Assembly: GCF_900182595.1 (NCBI RefSeq)
Contig: NZ_FXTN01000019.1
Location: forward strand, 1 to 45,351
DNA: 45,351 bases
Direction: 5' to 3'
Source: Pedobacter westerhofensis
GTDB taxonomy: Bacteria > Bacteroidota > Bacteroidia > Sphingobacteriales > Sphingobacteriaceae
A program made the translations under genes and the position numbers. Positions 26,462 through 35,300 of this stretch are shown one piece after another (positions within the stretch are counted from its first letter, which is position 1; the number at the start of each line of letters is the position of its first letter). The notes below the pieces were generated by a model. It saw only the letters and a list, made by a program, of their open reading frames with translations. It searched no databases and was not told the origin of the DNA.

Positions 26462-27667
26462 TTAAGCATTTATAGAGAGTGAGGCACTTTTATCAACATA
26501 ATAATCTCGGGAGGCCAGCGCAAGTCCTATGAGCGCAGCGATCCCACCCATTAAATAAATATTTTCGTAATGCGTGCCTCCGGCGATCACACCCGCAATT
26601 GGTGCGGTAAGCCCCATACCCAGATCAAAGAAGGCGTTGTAAGCTGCCATTGCCATTCCCCTGTTAGCCTGCGACACGTGCTTAATTGCCAACTGCCCGA
26701 ACGAAGGAAAAACCAAAGACATCCCGCAGCCGGTTAGCACGGCACCTGCTATGGCGAAAATACCGCCGGGCGCCTGCCAGATCAGTAGCTGGCCAATCGC
26801 TTCTATGGCCAGACAAACGATAGCGACCCTGGCCCCGCCGAACTTATCAGGGTAATGCGCAAAGAATAATCGCATTACGATATAGCCTGCCCCAAAGGCG
26901 CTGATCGCCAGAGAGGCGTTAGCCCAGCCGCGTTGCAGAAAATATAGTGTAATGAAAGAAGCGATACCACTAAATCCAATACTGGCCAGCGCAAGTCCGG
27001 TTCCTGCGCCCCAAACCAATTTTACAGCTTTGTAAAAAGGAAGTCTTTTTTCCAGCTGGGGTAAAGGGATATTGGGAAGAATATTGGTAACTAGAAAGCT
27101 AACGAACGGCAACAGGGCTATGCCTGCAAAAGAAAAACCAAGCCCGAATTTAGTTTGCAGATAGATACCGAGGGGAGCGCCCAGTGCCATACCACCGTGC
27201 ATTCCCAATCCATTCCACACCATGACCTTACCCGTGTTCTTGCTACCCACTAATAAAAATCCCCATGCAAAGATGCCGATCACCAGATAACTTTCTCCGA
27301 TACCGAGTAAAACCCTGCCTAAACATAACAGGATAAGACTAAAAAATGCCTGGGAATGGAACCATAGTGAAATTAGGCAGAAAATGCCTGATAATGCGGA
27401 CAATCCAAGCCCGATCGACACCGTTATCCGTCCGCCTTTAGCATCGGCCGATTGGCCGGCTAAATGCCGGGTCAGTAAGGTTGCGACATATTGAAGCCCG
27501 ATAACGGCCCCGACGATAATATTGTTATAACCGAGGGTGCGGTGCACAAATTCCGGCAGCGTACCCAGGGAAATACCCATGATCAGGAATTCGCTGAAAA
27601 TGATGGCAAATATGACCAGTAAACAATTGGTAAGGGGGATACTTTTGTTTGGATTAGCTACAGACAT
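26462..27667 (-). CDS. MFS transporter, YhhS/YfcJ-like
   Basis: 401 residues with about twelve membrane helices. The loop between helices 2 and 3 has GQSADAKGGR, the usual MFS motif position, and the centre carries an acidic GESYLVIG segment typical of this efflux-type branch. Probably exports small molecules through the inner membrane by proton exchange. First gene of mfs-crp (and perhaps DUF3861). Complete, ATG start. Confidence 0.85.
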   Translation of the reverse strand: MSVANPNKSIPLTNCLLVIFAIIFSEFLIMGISLGTLPEFVHRTLGYNNIIVGAVIGLQYVATLLTRHLAGQSADAKGGRITVSIGLGLSALSGIFCLISLWFHSQAFFSLILLCLGRVLLGIGESYLVIGIFAWGFLLVGSKNTGKVMVWNGLGMHGGMALGAPLGIYLQTKFGLGFSFAGIALLPFVSFLVTNILPNIPLPQLEKRLPFYKAVKLVWGAGTGLALASIGFSGIASFITLYFLQRGWANASLAISAFGAGYIVMRLFFAHYPDKFGGARVAIVCLAIEAIGQLLIWQAPGGIFAIAGAVLTGCGMSLVFPSFGQLAIKHVSQANRGMAMAAYNAFFDLGMGLTAPIAGVIAGGTHYENIYLMGGIAALIGLALASRDYYVDKSASLSINA

Positions 27668-27891
27668 AATAGGATTGACTTTTAATGGTTGATTTCCGTG
27701 GCAAAGCTAATCCTATGCATTTATGTACACATTGATACAGATCAATAAATGGAGCGCTATAGGCATCTTTTTTTATTTAAACATACTGCCCATTACAGCC
27801 GCTGTATGGGGGCTTCAACCTAAGTAATATGATTTGGAGGTTAGTTCGTTTCTAATAAATTGCAACTCGCCTTATTTTTCGCTAATTTTCT

Positions 27892-28227
27892 TCATATATT
27901 TTTTCCCCATTCTTCCATTGGCGGAGCTACCTTATGCGTGGTTAGACAATAGTCCGTAATGGCATATTCTATTCTGACAGGATAGTCATCAATTATTGTT
28001 CTGCTGATCAGTAAATTCTCTTCCAGATGTTTCAGTTCTTTCGACAAGACGCGGTTAGTTATTCCAGGAATGGAACCAGCAATATCATTAAATCGCTTGT
28101 TACCACTGTAGATTGACAAGAGAACCGGAAGTTTCCACTTACCACCAAGCACGAATAGGGTATCTTGAATGGCTTTCATTTTTTCTTTGAATCTTGTTTC
28201 TTCATCTTTTTTTGTTGAAGTACTCAC
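27892..28227 (-). CDS. HxlR-family regulator (module 2), slightly shortened
   Basis: 111 residues; GTG start at 28227. The HTH region AIQDTLFVLGGKWKLPVLLS, FNDIAGSIPGITNRVLSKEL and KHLEENLLISRT is nearly that of module 1. The end PMEEWGKNI stops early; with one more base the DNA would continue HMKKISEK like module 1, so a one-base deletion near 27896 trims about 8 residues. The DNA-binding part is whole, so it may still work. Divergent from the SDR pseudogene at 28317. Confidence 0.82.
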   Translation of the reverse strand: MSTSTKKDEETRFKEKMKAIQDTLFVLGGKWKLPVLLSIYSGNKRFNDIAGSIPGITNRVLSKELKHLEENLLISRTIIDDYPVRIEYAITDYCLTTHKVAPPMEEWGKNI

Positions 28228-28237
28228 AAGGCATTAA

Positions 28238-28270
28238 GTATACTTTAGGATACAGGTATCAAATGTATAC
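28238..28270 (+). promoter_or_regulatory. Shared hxlR/SDR operator, module 2
   Basis: GTATACTTTAGGATAC (28238-28253) followed by the core GGTATCAAATGTATAC (28255-28270). The core equals the reverse complement of 16139-16154. It contains the hxlR -7 box (TACATTTG on the minus strand) and ends 11 nt before TACTTTTG, the SDR -7 box, the same spacing as in module 1. Confidence 0.65.
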
Positions 28271-28316
28271 TTTTATTACCATACTTTTGTTGGACAATCA
28301 AATTATTACATCATTA

Positions 28317-29106
28317 TGAAAACAATATTCATTACCGGGGCTTCATCCGGTATAGGGAAAGCAACGGCAAAGTTATTTCAACGCGAAGGCTGGAATGTTA
28401 TTGCTACTATGCGCAACCCCGGAAAGAAACCGAACTAACCCAATTAGAAAATGTAACGCTCTTGCCACTGGATGTTACCAATCCTGGACAAATAAAGTCA
28501 ACAGTGGAAAAAGCCACTTCCTTATTTGACGTGGATGTTGTGCTAAATAATGCAGGATTTGGGTTACTGGGCGCTTTAGAAGCTTTTACCGATGAAAACA
28601 TTGTGCAGCAGGTAAATAGTAATTTTTTGGGAACCGTTCGTGTAACGCAAGCGTTCATTTCAAATTTCAGAGAGAATAAGAAGGGCTTATTTATCAATGT
28701 TACCTCTATTGGCGGACATACCGGTTTTCCATTTACAAGTATTTATAACGGCACCAAATGGGCTGTGGAAGGCTGGAGTGAGTGCCTGTCAATTGAACTA
28801 TCTCTGTTTAATGTGGGTGTAAAAACGGTGTCGCCGAGCAGTACCAATACAGAATTATTTAGCCATAACTCTGATGTGGCCCACCTGCCATTTTATGAGG
28901 CAACCGAGAAAAAAATGATAAGCATGATCAAGCCAGCTTCCACTCCCGATGAAATTGGCTCAGTTATCTATGAAGCGGCAACTGATGGCAAAGACCAGCT
29001 GCGTTATTTTGCAGGAAAAAGCGCAAAAGCAATTTATGACAGAAGACAGGAAATAGGCGCTGAGGCATCCGTAAAGGAAATCAAAAAAATGTATTTGGAA
29101 GCTTAA
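28317..29106 (+). pseudogene. SDR oxidoreductase (module 2), one frameshift
   Basis: ATG 28317: MKTIFITGASSGIGKATAKL to ATMRNPG, then a one-base shift near 28420, then KETELTQLENVTLLPLDVTN to KMYLEA. It has NNAGFGLLG, a serine in INVTSIGG and Y-x3-K in YNGTKWAVEGWSE. A close paralogue of the intact SDR at 15295, with its hxlR next to it in the same divergent arrangement. The single shift removes all but 40 residues. Confidence 0.85.
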
Positions 29107-29178
29107 GAGGTATGAACAGTAACATGAAGGTGTTCTCTATTAGGCTTAGACACGGTTAAACCATCATAATCTGTTTTT

Positions 29179-29218
29179 ACAAAGGTTAGTTATTCTTTTA
29201 AAGAGAACTAACCTTTGT
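29179..29218 (+). terminator. Strong terminator hairpin after SDR module 2
   Basis: ACAAAGGTTAGTT and AACTAACCTTTGT (13-bp stem, 14-nt loop), followed by TTATTTTC. Confidence 0.7.
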
Positions 29219-29311
29219 TTATTTTCAGAGGAACCGTATCACAAGGTCTTAGAGACGCCAATGGTATTGCGAATCTGCCGATTTACACTGATTTCAAAAA
29301 CCGGCCATGCA

Positions 29312-29332
29312 AAAGGCCGGACATGCCGGCCT
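29312..29332 (-). terminator. Terminator-like hairpin for the DUF3606 gene
   Basis: AAGGCCGG / CCGGCCTT with a 5-nt loop, 30 bp beyond the stop of the minus-strand DUF3606 gene. Confidence 0.5.
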
Positions 29333-29363
29333 TAAAAGGATAAAATAAAACAGTAAAGTGACC

Positions 29364-29547
29364 TTATTTATTTTCTTTCAGGTAGGCCTCGACATCCTGA
29401 CGGTCGTTGCCCACAGCTTTAATAGCTGCCCTTACCTGGTCGCGGGTAACCGCCCAGTTTTTCAGCCACGTGATCCAGTTCAAAATCTTCGCTACCTGAG
29501 ATCTGGCTATGGTCGCGGCCATCCCTTTTGTTCTTGTCGTCTGACAT
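29364..29547 (-). pseudogene. DUF3606-like small protein, one frameshift
   Basis: ATG 29547: MSDDKNKRDGRDHSQISGSE then DFELDH; one base out of phase, the DNA continues WLKNWAVTRDQVRAAIKAVG then NDRQDVEAYLKENK and TAA 29364-29366. The combination fits DUF3606 (about 60 residues, a W-x-K-x-x-x-V-T-x-x-x-L-x-x-A-V-x-x-VG pattern). The length of 184 nt shows the extra base. The plus-strand frame over the same bases is a shadow. Confidence 0.65.
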
Positions 29548-29591
29548 AATATTATTGTTTAAATTGTTTATTTATTTTTCGTTATCAGGTA

Positions 29592-29761
29592 TGGACATTC
29601 CGCGGCGATTGATTACCTCGTTCCGGAATTGCGGACAATCAGTTCCGGAACACTTTGACCATTAATTCATTGATTATAAATTTGAATTTCCCTATAGTGA
29701 TTACGCAAATCGGTGGTTTACATCCTACGGAATCCCCTGGTCAAGCCGCCCGGAATATCCA
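29592..29761. repeat. 170-bp repeat, copy 1, with terminal inverted-repeat-like ends
   Basis: Nearly identical to 43450-43621 in the same orientation. It starts TGGACATTCC and ends GGAATATCCA (inverse match 9 of 10). Inside are two TTCCGGAA palindromes (near 29629 and 29651). One part encodes the C-terminus of the minus-strand gene at 29667-30301. Confidence 0.8.
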
Positions 29762-30301
29762 ATTTGAGGCCAAATACTATATCTGTGATAATTGAAAGAT
29801 TATGGTCATAATGAAATTTTTGAAGCCTGCAATGACTCGGTTGATTTCGGAGATCATTAAATACAATTGCTAAATCAGGTTTGGAATGGATCGAGTACTG
29901 CCAGATATTTAACACAATCTCTTTTGCGACATCTTGCAGGGTATAGCCGGATTTGATGATTTTTTGCTTCACGCTTGGTGACAGGTGTTCGATTACTTCT
30001 ACCACAAGCACAGTAAATTTCTCTTTATGGAAATCAATTGGTAATCTGAAGATATTGCTTCTGATTTTTTTAATTCAGTTCCTTCCATGACTATGGCAAG
30101 TCTGAACGGACGTTGTTCATAGTAGCTATCTGGAACCAATAAATTGGATTTGATATAAAGTTCACCGGCCGCTTTTTGCAGTTGGTTCCTGACTGCCTCT
30201 AAAGAGCAATCAAATCCATTTTTTAATAGATAGGCCTGCTCCTCCAGAATTTCTATTTCAAAATAGAATATTTTCAACTTTAGGGTGGTGCTTAAAGCCA
30301 T
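29667..30301 (-). pseudogene. Unknown Bacteroidota protein with a frameshift and an in-frame TAA
   Basis: ATG 30301 starts MALSTTLKLKIFYFEIEILE and continues to SEAISSDYQ; one base out of phase the DNA reads IFRLPIDFHKEKFTVLVVEV (near 30050) and goes on through VFNDLRNQPSHCRLQKFHYD and LDIPGGLTRGFRRM to TAA 29718-29720. The repeat copy at 43.5 kb has GAG here and continues ETTDLCNQYREIQIYNQ, so the ancestral stop is TGA 29667-29669. About 210 codons. Family not recognised; no membrane or signal segment. Confidence 0.55.
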
Positions 30302-30547
30302 TACTGAATTTTGTTGATTACAAAACTAAATATAATCAATTACCTCCAATGAATTTGGTTTCGGTTTAAAAATGAGCAAATGTTTTTACGGATTTCTAAA
30401 TCCAGATATTTAAATGAACGTGCTCATCTTTAATAAATTATGCATATTAATCTTTTTTAAGGCATACTTTTTGTTAAATGCAGTGTGACAACCCTCTCTT
30501 TACATACAAGTCGATAGAATCTTTATTTTAATCAGTTTAACAGGCAA

Positions 30548-30913
30548 ATGGGCACTATAGTTTTTATCGTTGAAGACAATGAGGATATTGGTTATATATT
30601 GGATTTTTATCTTTCCGATGAGGGCTATAAGGTTTCGGTTTTCTCGAACATAACTGCTTTCAAAGCAGCGCTAACTCTTAACAAACCAGATATATTTATT
30701 TTAGATGTAATGCTTCCCGATGGGAATGGAATTGATCTTTGCAATGAGTTAAAAAGTGACCCAGAATCACGCGATCTCCCGGTGCTAATGATGTCCGCCA
30801 ATACTACGGCTGAAAAAGTTACCGATAGTACCAGGGCTGACGGCTTTATTAAAAAGCCTTTTGATCTATTAGCAGTACAGCAGGCGCTTTACAATACATT
30901 GTTGGATCGGTGA
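30548..30913 (+). CDS. Stand-alone response-regulator receiver domain
   Basis: 121 residues, one complete CheY-like REC fold: acidic pocket E9/D10, phospho-acceptor D53 in ILDVMLPDG, S83, and K103 in IKKPF. No output domain. It probably relays phosphate in the cytoplasm; no histidine kinase is in the window. ATG 30548, monocistronic. Confidence 0.9.
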   Translation: MGTIVFIVEDNEDIGYILDFYLSDEGYKVSVFSNITAFKAALTLNKPDIFILDVMLPDGNGIDLCNELKSDPESRDLPVLMMSANTTAEKVTDSTRADGFIKKPFDLLAVQQALYNTLLDR

Positions 30914-31319
30914 GGCTACCTTTCTATAACAATAATGTAATAAAGATATGCCAAGCCTGTGTTCTCGGCATATCCACATAATAATTTGAGGTTAATTTGT
31001 AATGAACGCTATTATTCAGGAATGAAAATTCACTTTCCTATAACATGGTTATATTAGAAGTTAATAGTCTTTTGAGAATTCCTTAGAGTGCTTCATGCCA
31101 GAAATACTACGACAGCCTAAGCAGGCGGTAATGATTAATTAAAGGATAAGAAAAAATATTTTACATATAAATCTAAAATTCAGTGTTTTAAAAATTAGAT
31201 ATGGTTTTTTATTAATGGAAATCAAAATAGGATTTGAATTTGTAATATAATAATATATCTTTGCCTCACTTTAAAATACCGGCAATGGTATTGTCGCTAA
31301 AAGGCTGAAAGTTCTCAAA
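30914..31319. other. Intergenic region holding an orphan promoter
   Basis: AT-rich, no believable frame. The promoter at 31233-31263 points into pseudogene sequence of the other strand. Confidence 0.5.
31233..31263 (+). promoter_or_regulatory. Textbook Bacteroidota promoter without a downstream gene
   Basis: TTTG (31233-31236), 19-bp spacer, TATCTTTG (31256-31263): exact match to TTTG-N19-TAnnTTTG. The predicted transcript starts near 31270 and carries a small ATACC-ggcaat-GGTAT hairpin (about 31277-31292). Confidence 0.6.
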
Positions 31320-31505
31320 TTATTTATCTGCTAAACGTTGCAGATCTTTAAAAAAATGGTTCGAGATTTTTCCCGTAGGGGCTCCATCTAACAGTAAGGG
31401 CTATCTTTTGTTTGCGCAGGCGGTATATAGAGCTTTACATATCCCTGCCATCCAAGATGTTACATCTACTGCTGTGATGCCTAGACCGCAGCTTCCTTTA
31501 GGGAG
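31320..31505 (-). pseudogene. Remnant of an unknown gene after the MBL pseudogene, in-frame TAG
   Basis: The frame reads LPKGSCGLGITAVDVTSWMA then ICKALYTACANKR, TAG (31401-31403), then PLLLDGAPTGKISNHFFKDL and ends QRLADK. It has no start codon. It lies directly downstream of the MBL-fold gene and might be its partner. No family firmly recognised. Confidence 0.35.
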
Positions 31506-31524
31506 TTATTTAACTCGATACCGT

Positions 31525-32238
31525 TTAGCTTAGTTTATTGTTTGAAGCATTTGGGAGGCTAATCCATTTGGCTCGAGAATAGCGCACTTTAAAATTCAAT
31601 GTCGTTAACACCGTATCACCATCCACTGCAAAGATGCGCCTCAAGGTAGGATTGTCGTGGGTAAAGTAAAACGAGTAGGGTTGATTATGAATGATTCTGT
31701 TTTTATTGCGAAGTATCCGGGCTATCGCTTCTTTATTAGGCAAGTAACGCAGGTTTTCACCATCTACGCTAAACAGGTAGTTTGCGCAACGTATGTATAC
31801 AATCATCGCTATTATTTCCTTTACTGCCATGATGCGTAACTTTTACCCAATTGCAGCTTAAGGGCCGCTGTGGTGAGTAGTTCAGATTCAAGTCCGGCGA
31901 CAATATTGTGGGGATGAGCGCAGCCAGCCAAAGGATCTTGAACCCATTCAAATCTGTTATCAGGGAGATACTAATACCATTGTCTACATTCCCATCCTCC
32001 TCCCAATTTTCCAAATCGAAATCCATCGATTTAATATGGTAATCCTCCCCCTTAGCGGCCTTGGCTACGCTTATTTCCAGACTTTCTTCTTTTCCAGTGC
32101 CAGCTTAGGTTCAGCATGCTGTTTCGCAGTTTGATAATATAGTTTATATCTTATTATTTCATGATTTCCCACTGTATTAAGCCGTAGAATAACATCATTA
32201 ACCGCTGTTTTTTCGTAAATCTTATTGTTCGGCTGCTT
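31525..32238 (-). pseudogene. MBL-fold metallohydrolase, truncated and frameshifted
   Basis: Three frame segments read in order: KQPNNKIYEKTAVNDVILRL to KLALEKK; EESLEISVAKAAKGEDYHIK to VTHHGSKGNNSDD; and ANYLFSVDGENLRYLPNKEA to ASNNKLS. VTHHGSKGNN carries the metal-binding histidines of ComEC/Rec2-type metallo-beta-lactamase-fold proteins; the later FYFTHDNPTLRRIF segment is typical of the same group. The N-terminal HxHxDH part is missing. Shifts lie near 32088 and 31820. Confidence 0.65.
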
Positions 32239-32292
32239 TTATTTTAAAAATAATCAATTCTTTGGGGTGATTTTAAAAAAATATCAGTTTGT

Positions 32293-32317
32293 ATTATTGA
32301 ATGACCAATTCAATAAT
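32293..32317 (+). promoter_or_regulatory. Perfect inverted repeat just upstream of susC
   Basis: ATTATTGAAT-gacca-ATTCAATAAT, 10-bp arms, ending 17 bp before the susC ATG. It could be an operator or a 5'-UTR hairpin that affects translation. Confidence 0.5.
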
Positions 32318-32334
32318 CAACTAAACCAATTAAC

Positions 32335-35300
32335 ATGATCAGAAATTTTACTAAATCATTTTTTTATCATTTATTAACCGTCTCAATACTTTGCTGTAGT
32401 GCATCTGTATTTGCACAAGGACGAAGGATAACTGTAGAAACGGCTTTAAATGCCATTTCTACAAAATACAAAACCAAGTTTGCTTACAGACATGGTATCG
32501 TAGAAAACAAATTTACTACTGGTGCAAGCCTTAATGCTAAAACACTGGATGAAGCACTCAAACTTGTACTTTATCCTAACGATTTGTTGTTTCTTTATGT
32601 AAGCGAAGGAAATTACACCATTATTTCACGAAATGCGGAATTGAGAAATCAGCAATCCGGCGCACTTAATGATACGCCCTCTGCAAATGATGGCAGCATC
32701 TTTATTACAGGACTGGTTTCTGACGAATCCGGAAATGCTATGCCAGGTGTTACAGTAAAGTCTAACGGAGCTAATAATTCTGTAGTAACCGATGCTGAAG
32801 GCAGGTTTTCGTTCTTTGTGCCGCAAACGGCTACAGAAGTAAGCTTCTCTTATTTAGGTTACGACCGTTCTGAAGTTCAGTTACAGGGTACTGGTAAAAG
32901 AGTTTCTGTAAGGCTTAAGCCTTCTTCGGGTAACAATCTGCAGGAAGTAAAAGTGGTATCTACTGGTTACCAGCAGATTTCTCCGGAGCGCTCTACAGGT
33001 TCTGCTGTGGTCATTACTAAAAAAGATCTGGAAAAAATTCCGGTAGCTAATGTGATCCAGCGTTTGGAATCAATGGTTCCGGGTGTAAAGATCAATGTTA
33101 CTGCGGGGGATATCAGTTTTGCCTATAGAAATACCAATCCATCGATGAACAGTTCTACAAGAACGATCGGGAGTACAGAATACGGTATCAATATTCGTGG
33201 AAGAAGCACCGTATCTCCATTTGCGGAAAACAATCCGCTGATCGTAATTGATGGTGCTATCTCAGAGATCGACCTGTCAGCACTCAATCCAAATGATATT
33301 GAAAGCATTACCTTTCTTAAAGATGCTGCTGCAGCTTCGATTTGGGGCGTGCGTGCTGCAAATGGTGTAATTGTAGTAACCTCTAAAAAAGGAACGGCTA
33401 ACCAGGCACCAAATATCAACTTCTCTACAACATTCTCATTGAGTGGTAAACCGAATCTCGACTACCTCAAAATGATGAATGCTGCACAAACAATCAATCT
33501 TGAGCAGGAGATCGCTAACAAAAACATCGTTCCTGCTCCAAGTGCCACAACAGCTTTTAGCCCATATGTGGGACCTGTAACCGACTTAACTTTCAGATTA
33601 CACGCAGGCACAATTACTCAGGCACAGTATGATGCACAGATTGCACAGTACAGTACGATGGACAGCCGCAGTCAGGTGAGTGAATATTTGTTACAACCGG
33701 CCACAAGCCAGCAATACAATCTGTCAGTAGGTGGTGGCGGTACCAACTCAACATATTTTTATTCAGGTTCATACAGTAAGGAGATTCCTAATGATGTAGG
33801 CAACGAAGCCAGCAGGTTAACAGTAACACTGAATAATACTTTCAATCTTTTCAAAAAAGCAAAGCTGACAACTATTTTCAGAGGTTCGTTCTTTAACTAC
33901 CAAAATAACGGTGTTGGGTTGTCCAGTTTATACAGACCAACTGCTAATACCTTATTGTCATACAACCAACTGGTGGATGACAGCGGGAACAGGGTATATA
34001 CCTCCAGAGCATATTACTCGGGCTGGCAAAATACGCTGGTCAACAGAGGATACCTGAACTGGAATTATAACGCGCTGGATGAAATTGATAATGCGGATAA
34101 TACCAATAAGGTGAACAACTATTCCTTCAGTGCAAACCTGAATGTGCCAATTTTCAAAGGCCTATCAGTCAATGGTTTTTTTAACAACGAACGTAGTTTT
34201 GGTACAAGCAGGTCATTCTACAACGAAAACACCTACTATTACAGAAACCTGGTAAATTCATATACCCCGCTGCCGGCAACTGCAACAGCAAGAGCTGTCA
34301 ACTCTCTGGGCCTTTCTCCGGGTGCAGGTATTCTCAACCAGATCAGCTCTACAACAAATAACTATACCGTTCGCGGCCAGTTAAACTACGACAATACATT
34401 TGCAGGTAAACACCAGCTCAATGTAATTGCCGGTTCTGAAATCAGGCAGACCAATGCTGGTCAGGGAGGTTCTACACTATACGGTTACAACATGGGTACA
34501 GGCTTAAATTCATCTGTAAACTATCTGGCACCATATACTTCAATTCAGGGATATACAACCTCTATTGGTGGCGCTCCATATCAGCAGGACAGAATCAGGA
34601 GGTACTTATCTTACTATAGTAATGCAGGTTATACATTTAACGGTAAATACACCGTGTCTGCCAGCGCGCGCTATGACGACTACAACAACTTTGGTGTAGA
34701 CAGAAGCCTAAGGGCTACACCACTCTGGTCAACCGGTTTAAAATGGAACCTTGCAAAAGAGTCGTTCATGAAACCACTGTCATGGATCAATAGCCTGAGC
34801 CTCAGAGGAACATATGGTGTGAACGGAAATATTGCAACGGGCCTTTTTCCTTTTACTGCGATTAGCATTGGCTCTAATGACCCTAATACAGGATTGCCAA
34901 CGGCATCTATATCTGCTCCGGCCAATCCATCACTGCGCTGGGAAAAAACTTACGTAACCAACATTGGGCTTGACCTGGGGATGCTGAATAACCGGATTGG
35001 GGTAACTGCTGATTTTTATAAAAAACATGGCAAGGATTTGTTCTATGAATTTCCTATCAACGGAACATATGGGCTACTTAGCCTGAACAGAAACTCTACA
35101 GAGTTAAAAGGAAAAGGGGTAGACCTCAGTCTAAGAGGAACATCCTATACCAGCAAGGACTGGGATGTAACGAGCGTGCTTAATTTCTCGTACAATACGA
35201 ATGAAATTACTGATGCAAGATTTGCTCCAACTTCTTCAGTATACAGTAATCCTGCATATGGATCTCAGCTTAAAGGATATGCTACTGATAAAATGTTGGT

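Noticed and set aside
5454..31403. Stop-codon reassignment or recoding
   Set aside because: TAA, TAG and TGA are all found inside genes, while large intact genes end normally at the same codons; scattered nonsense mutations explain it better.
13803..32238. Frameshifts as sequencing errors
   Set aside because: About 10 kb of sus genes, IS21 and the 2.6-kb ATPase show none, while small accessory genes show many, and several genes also have truncations. Errors at a few sites cannot be excluded without reads.
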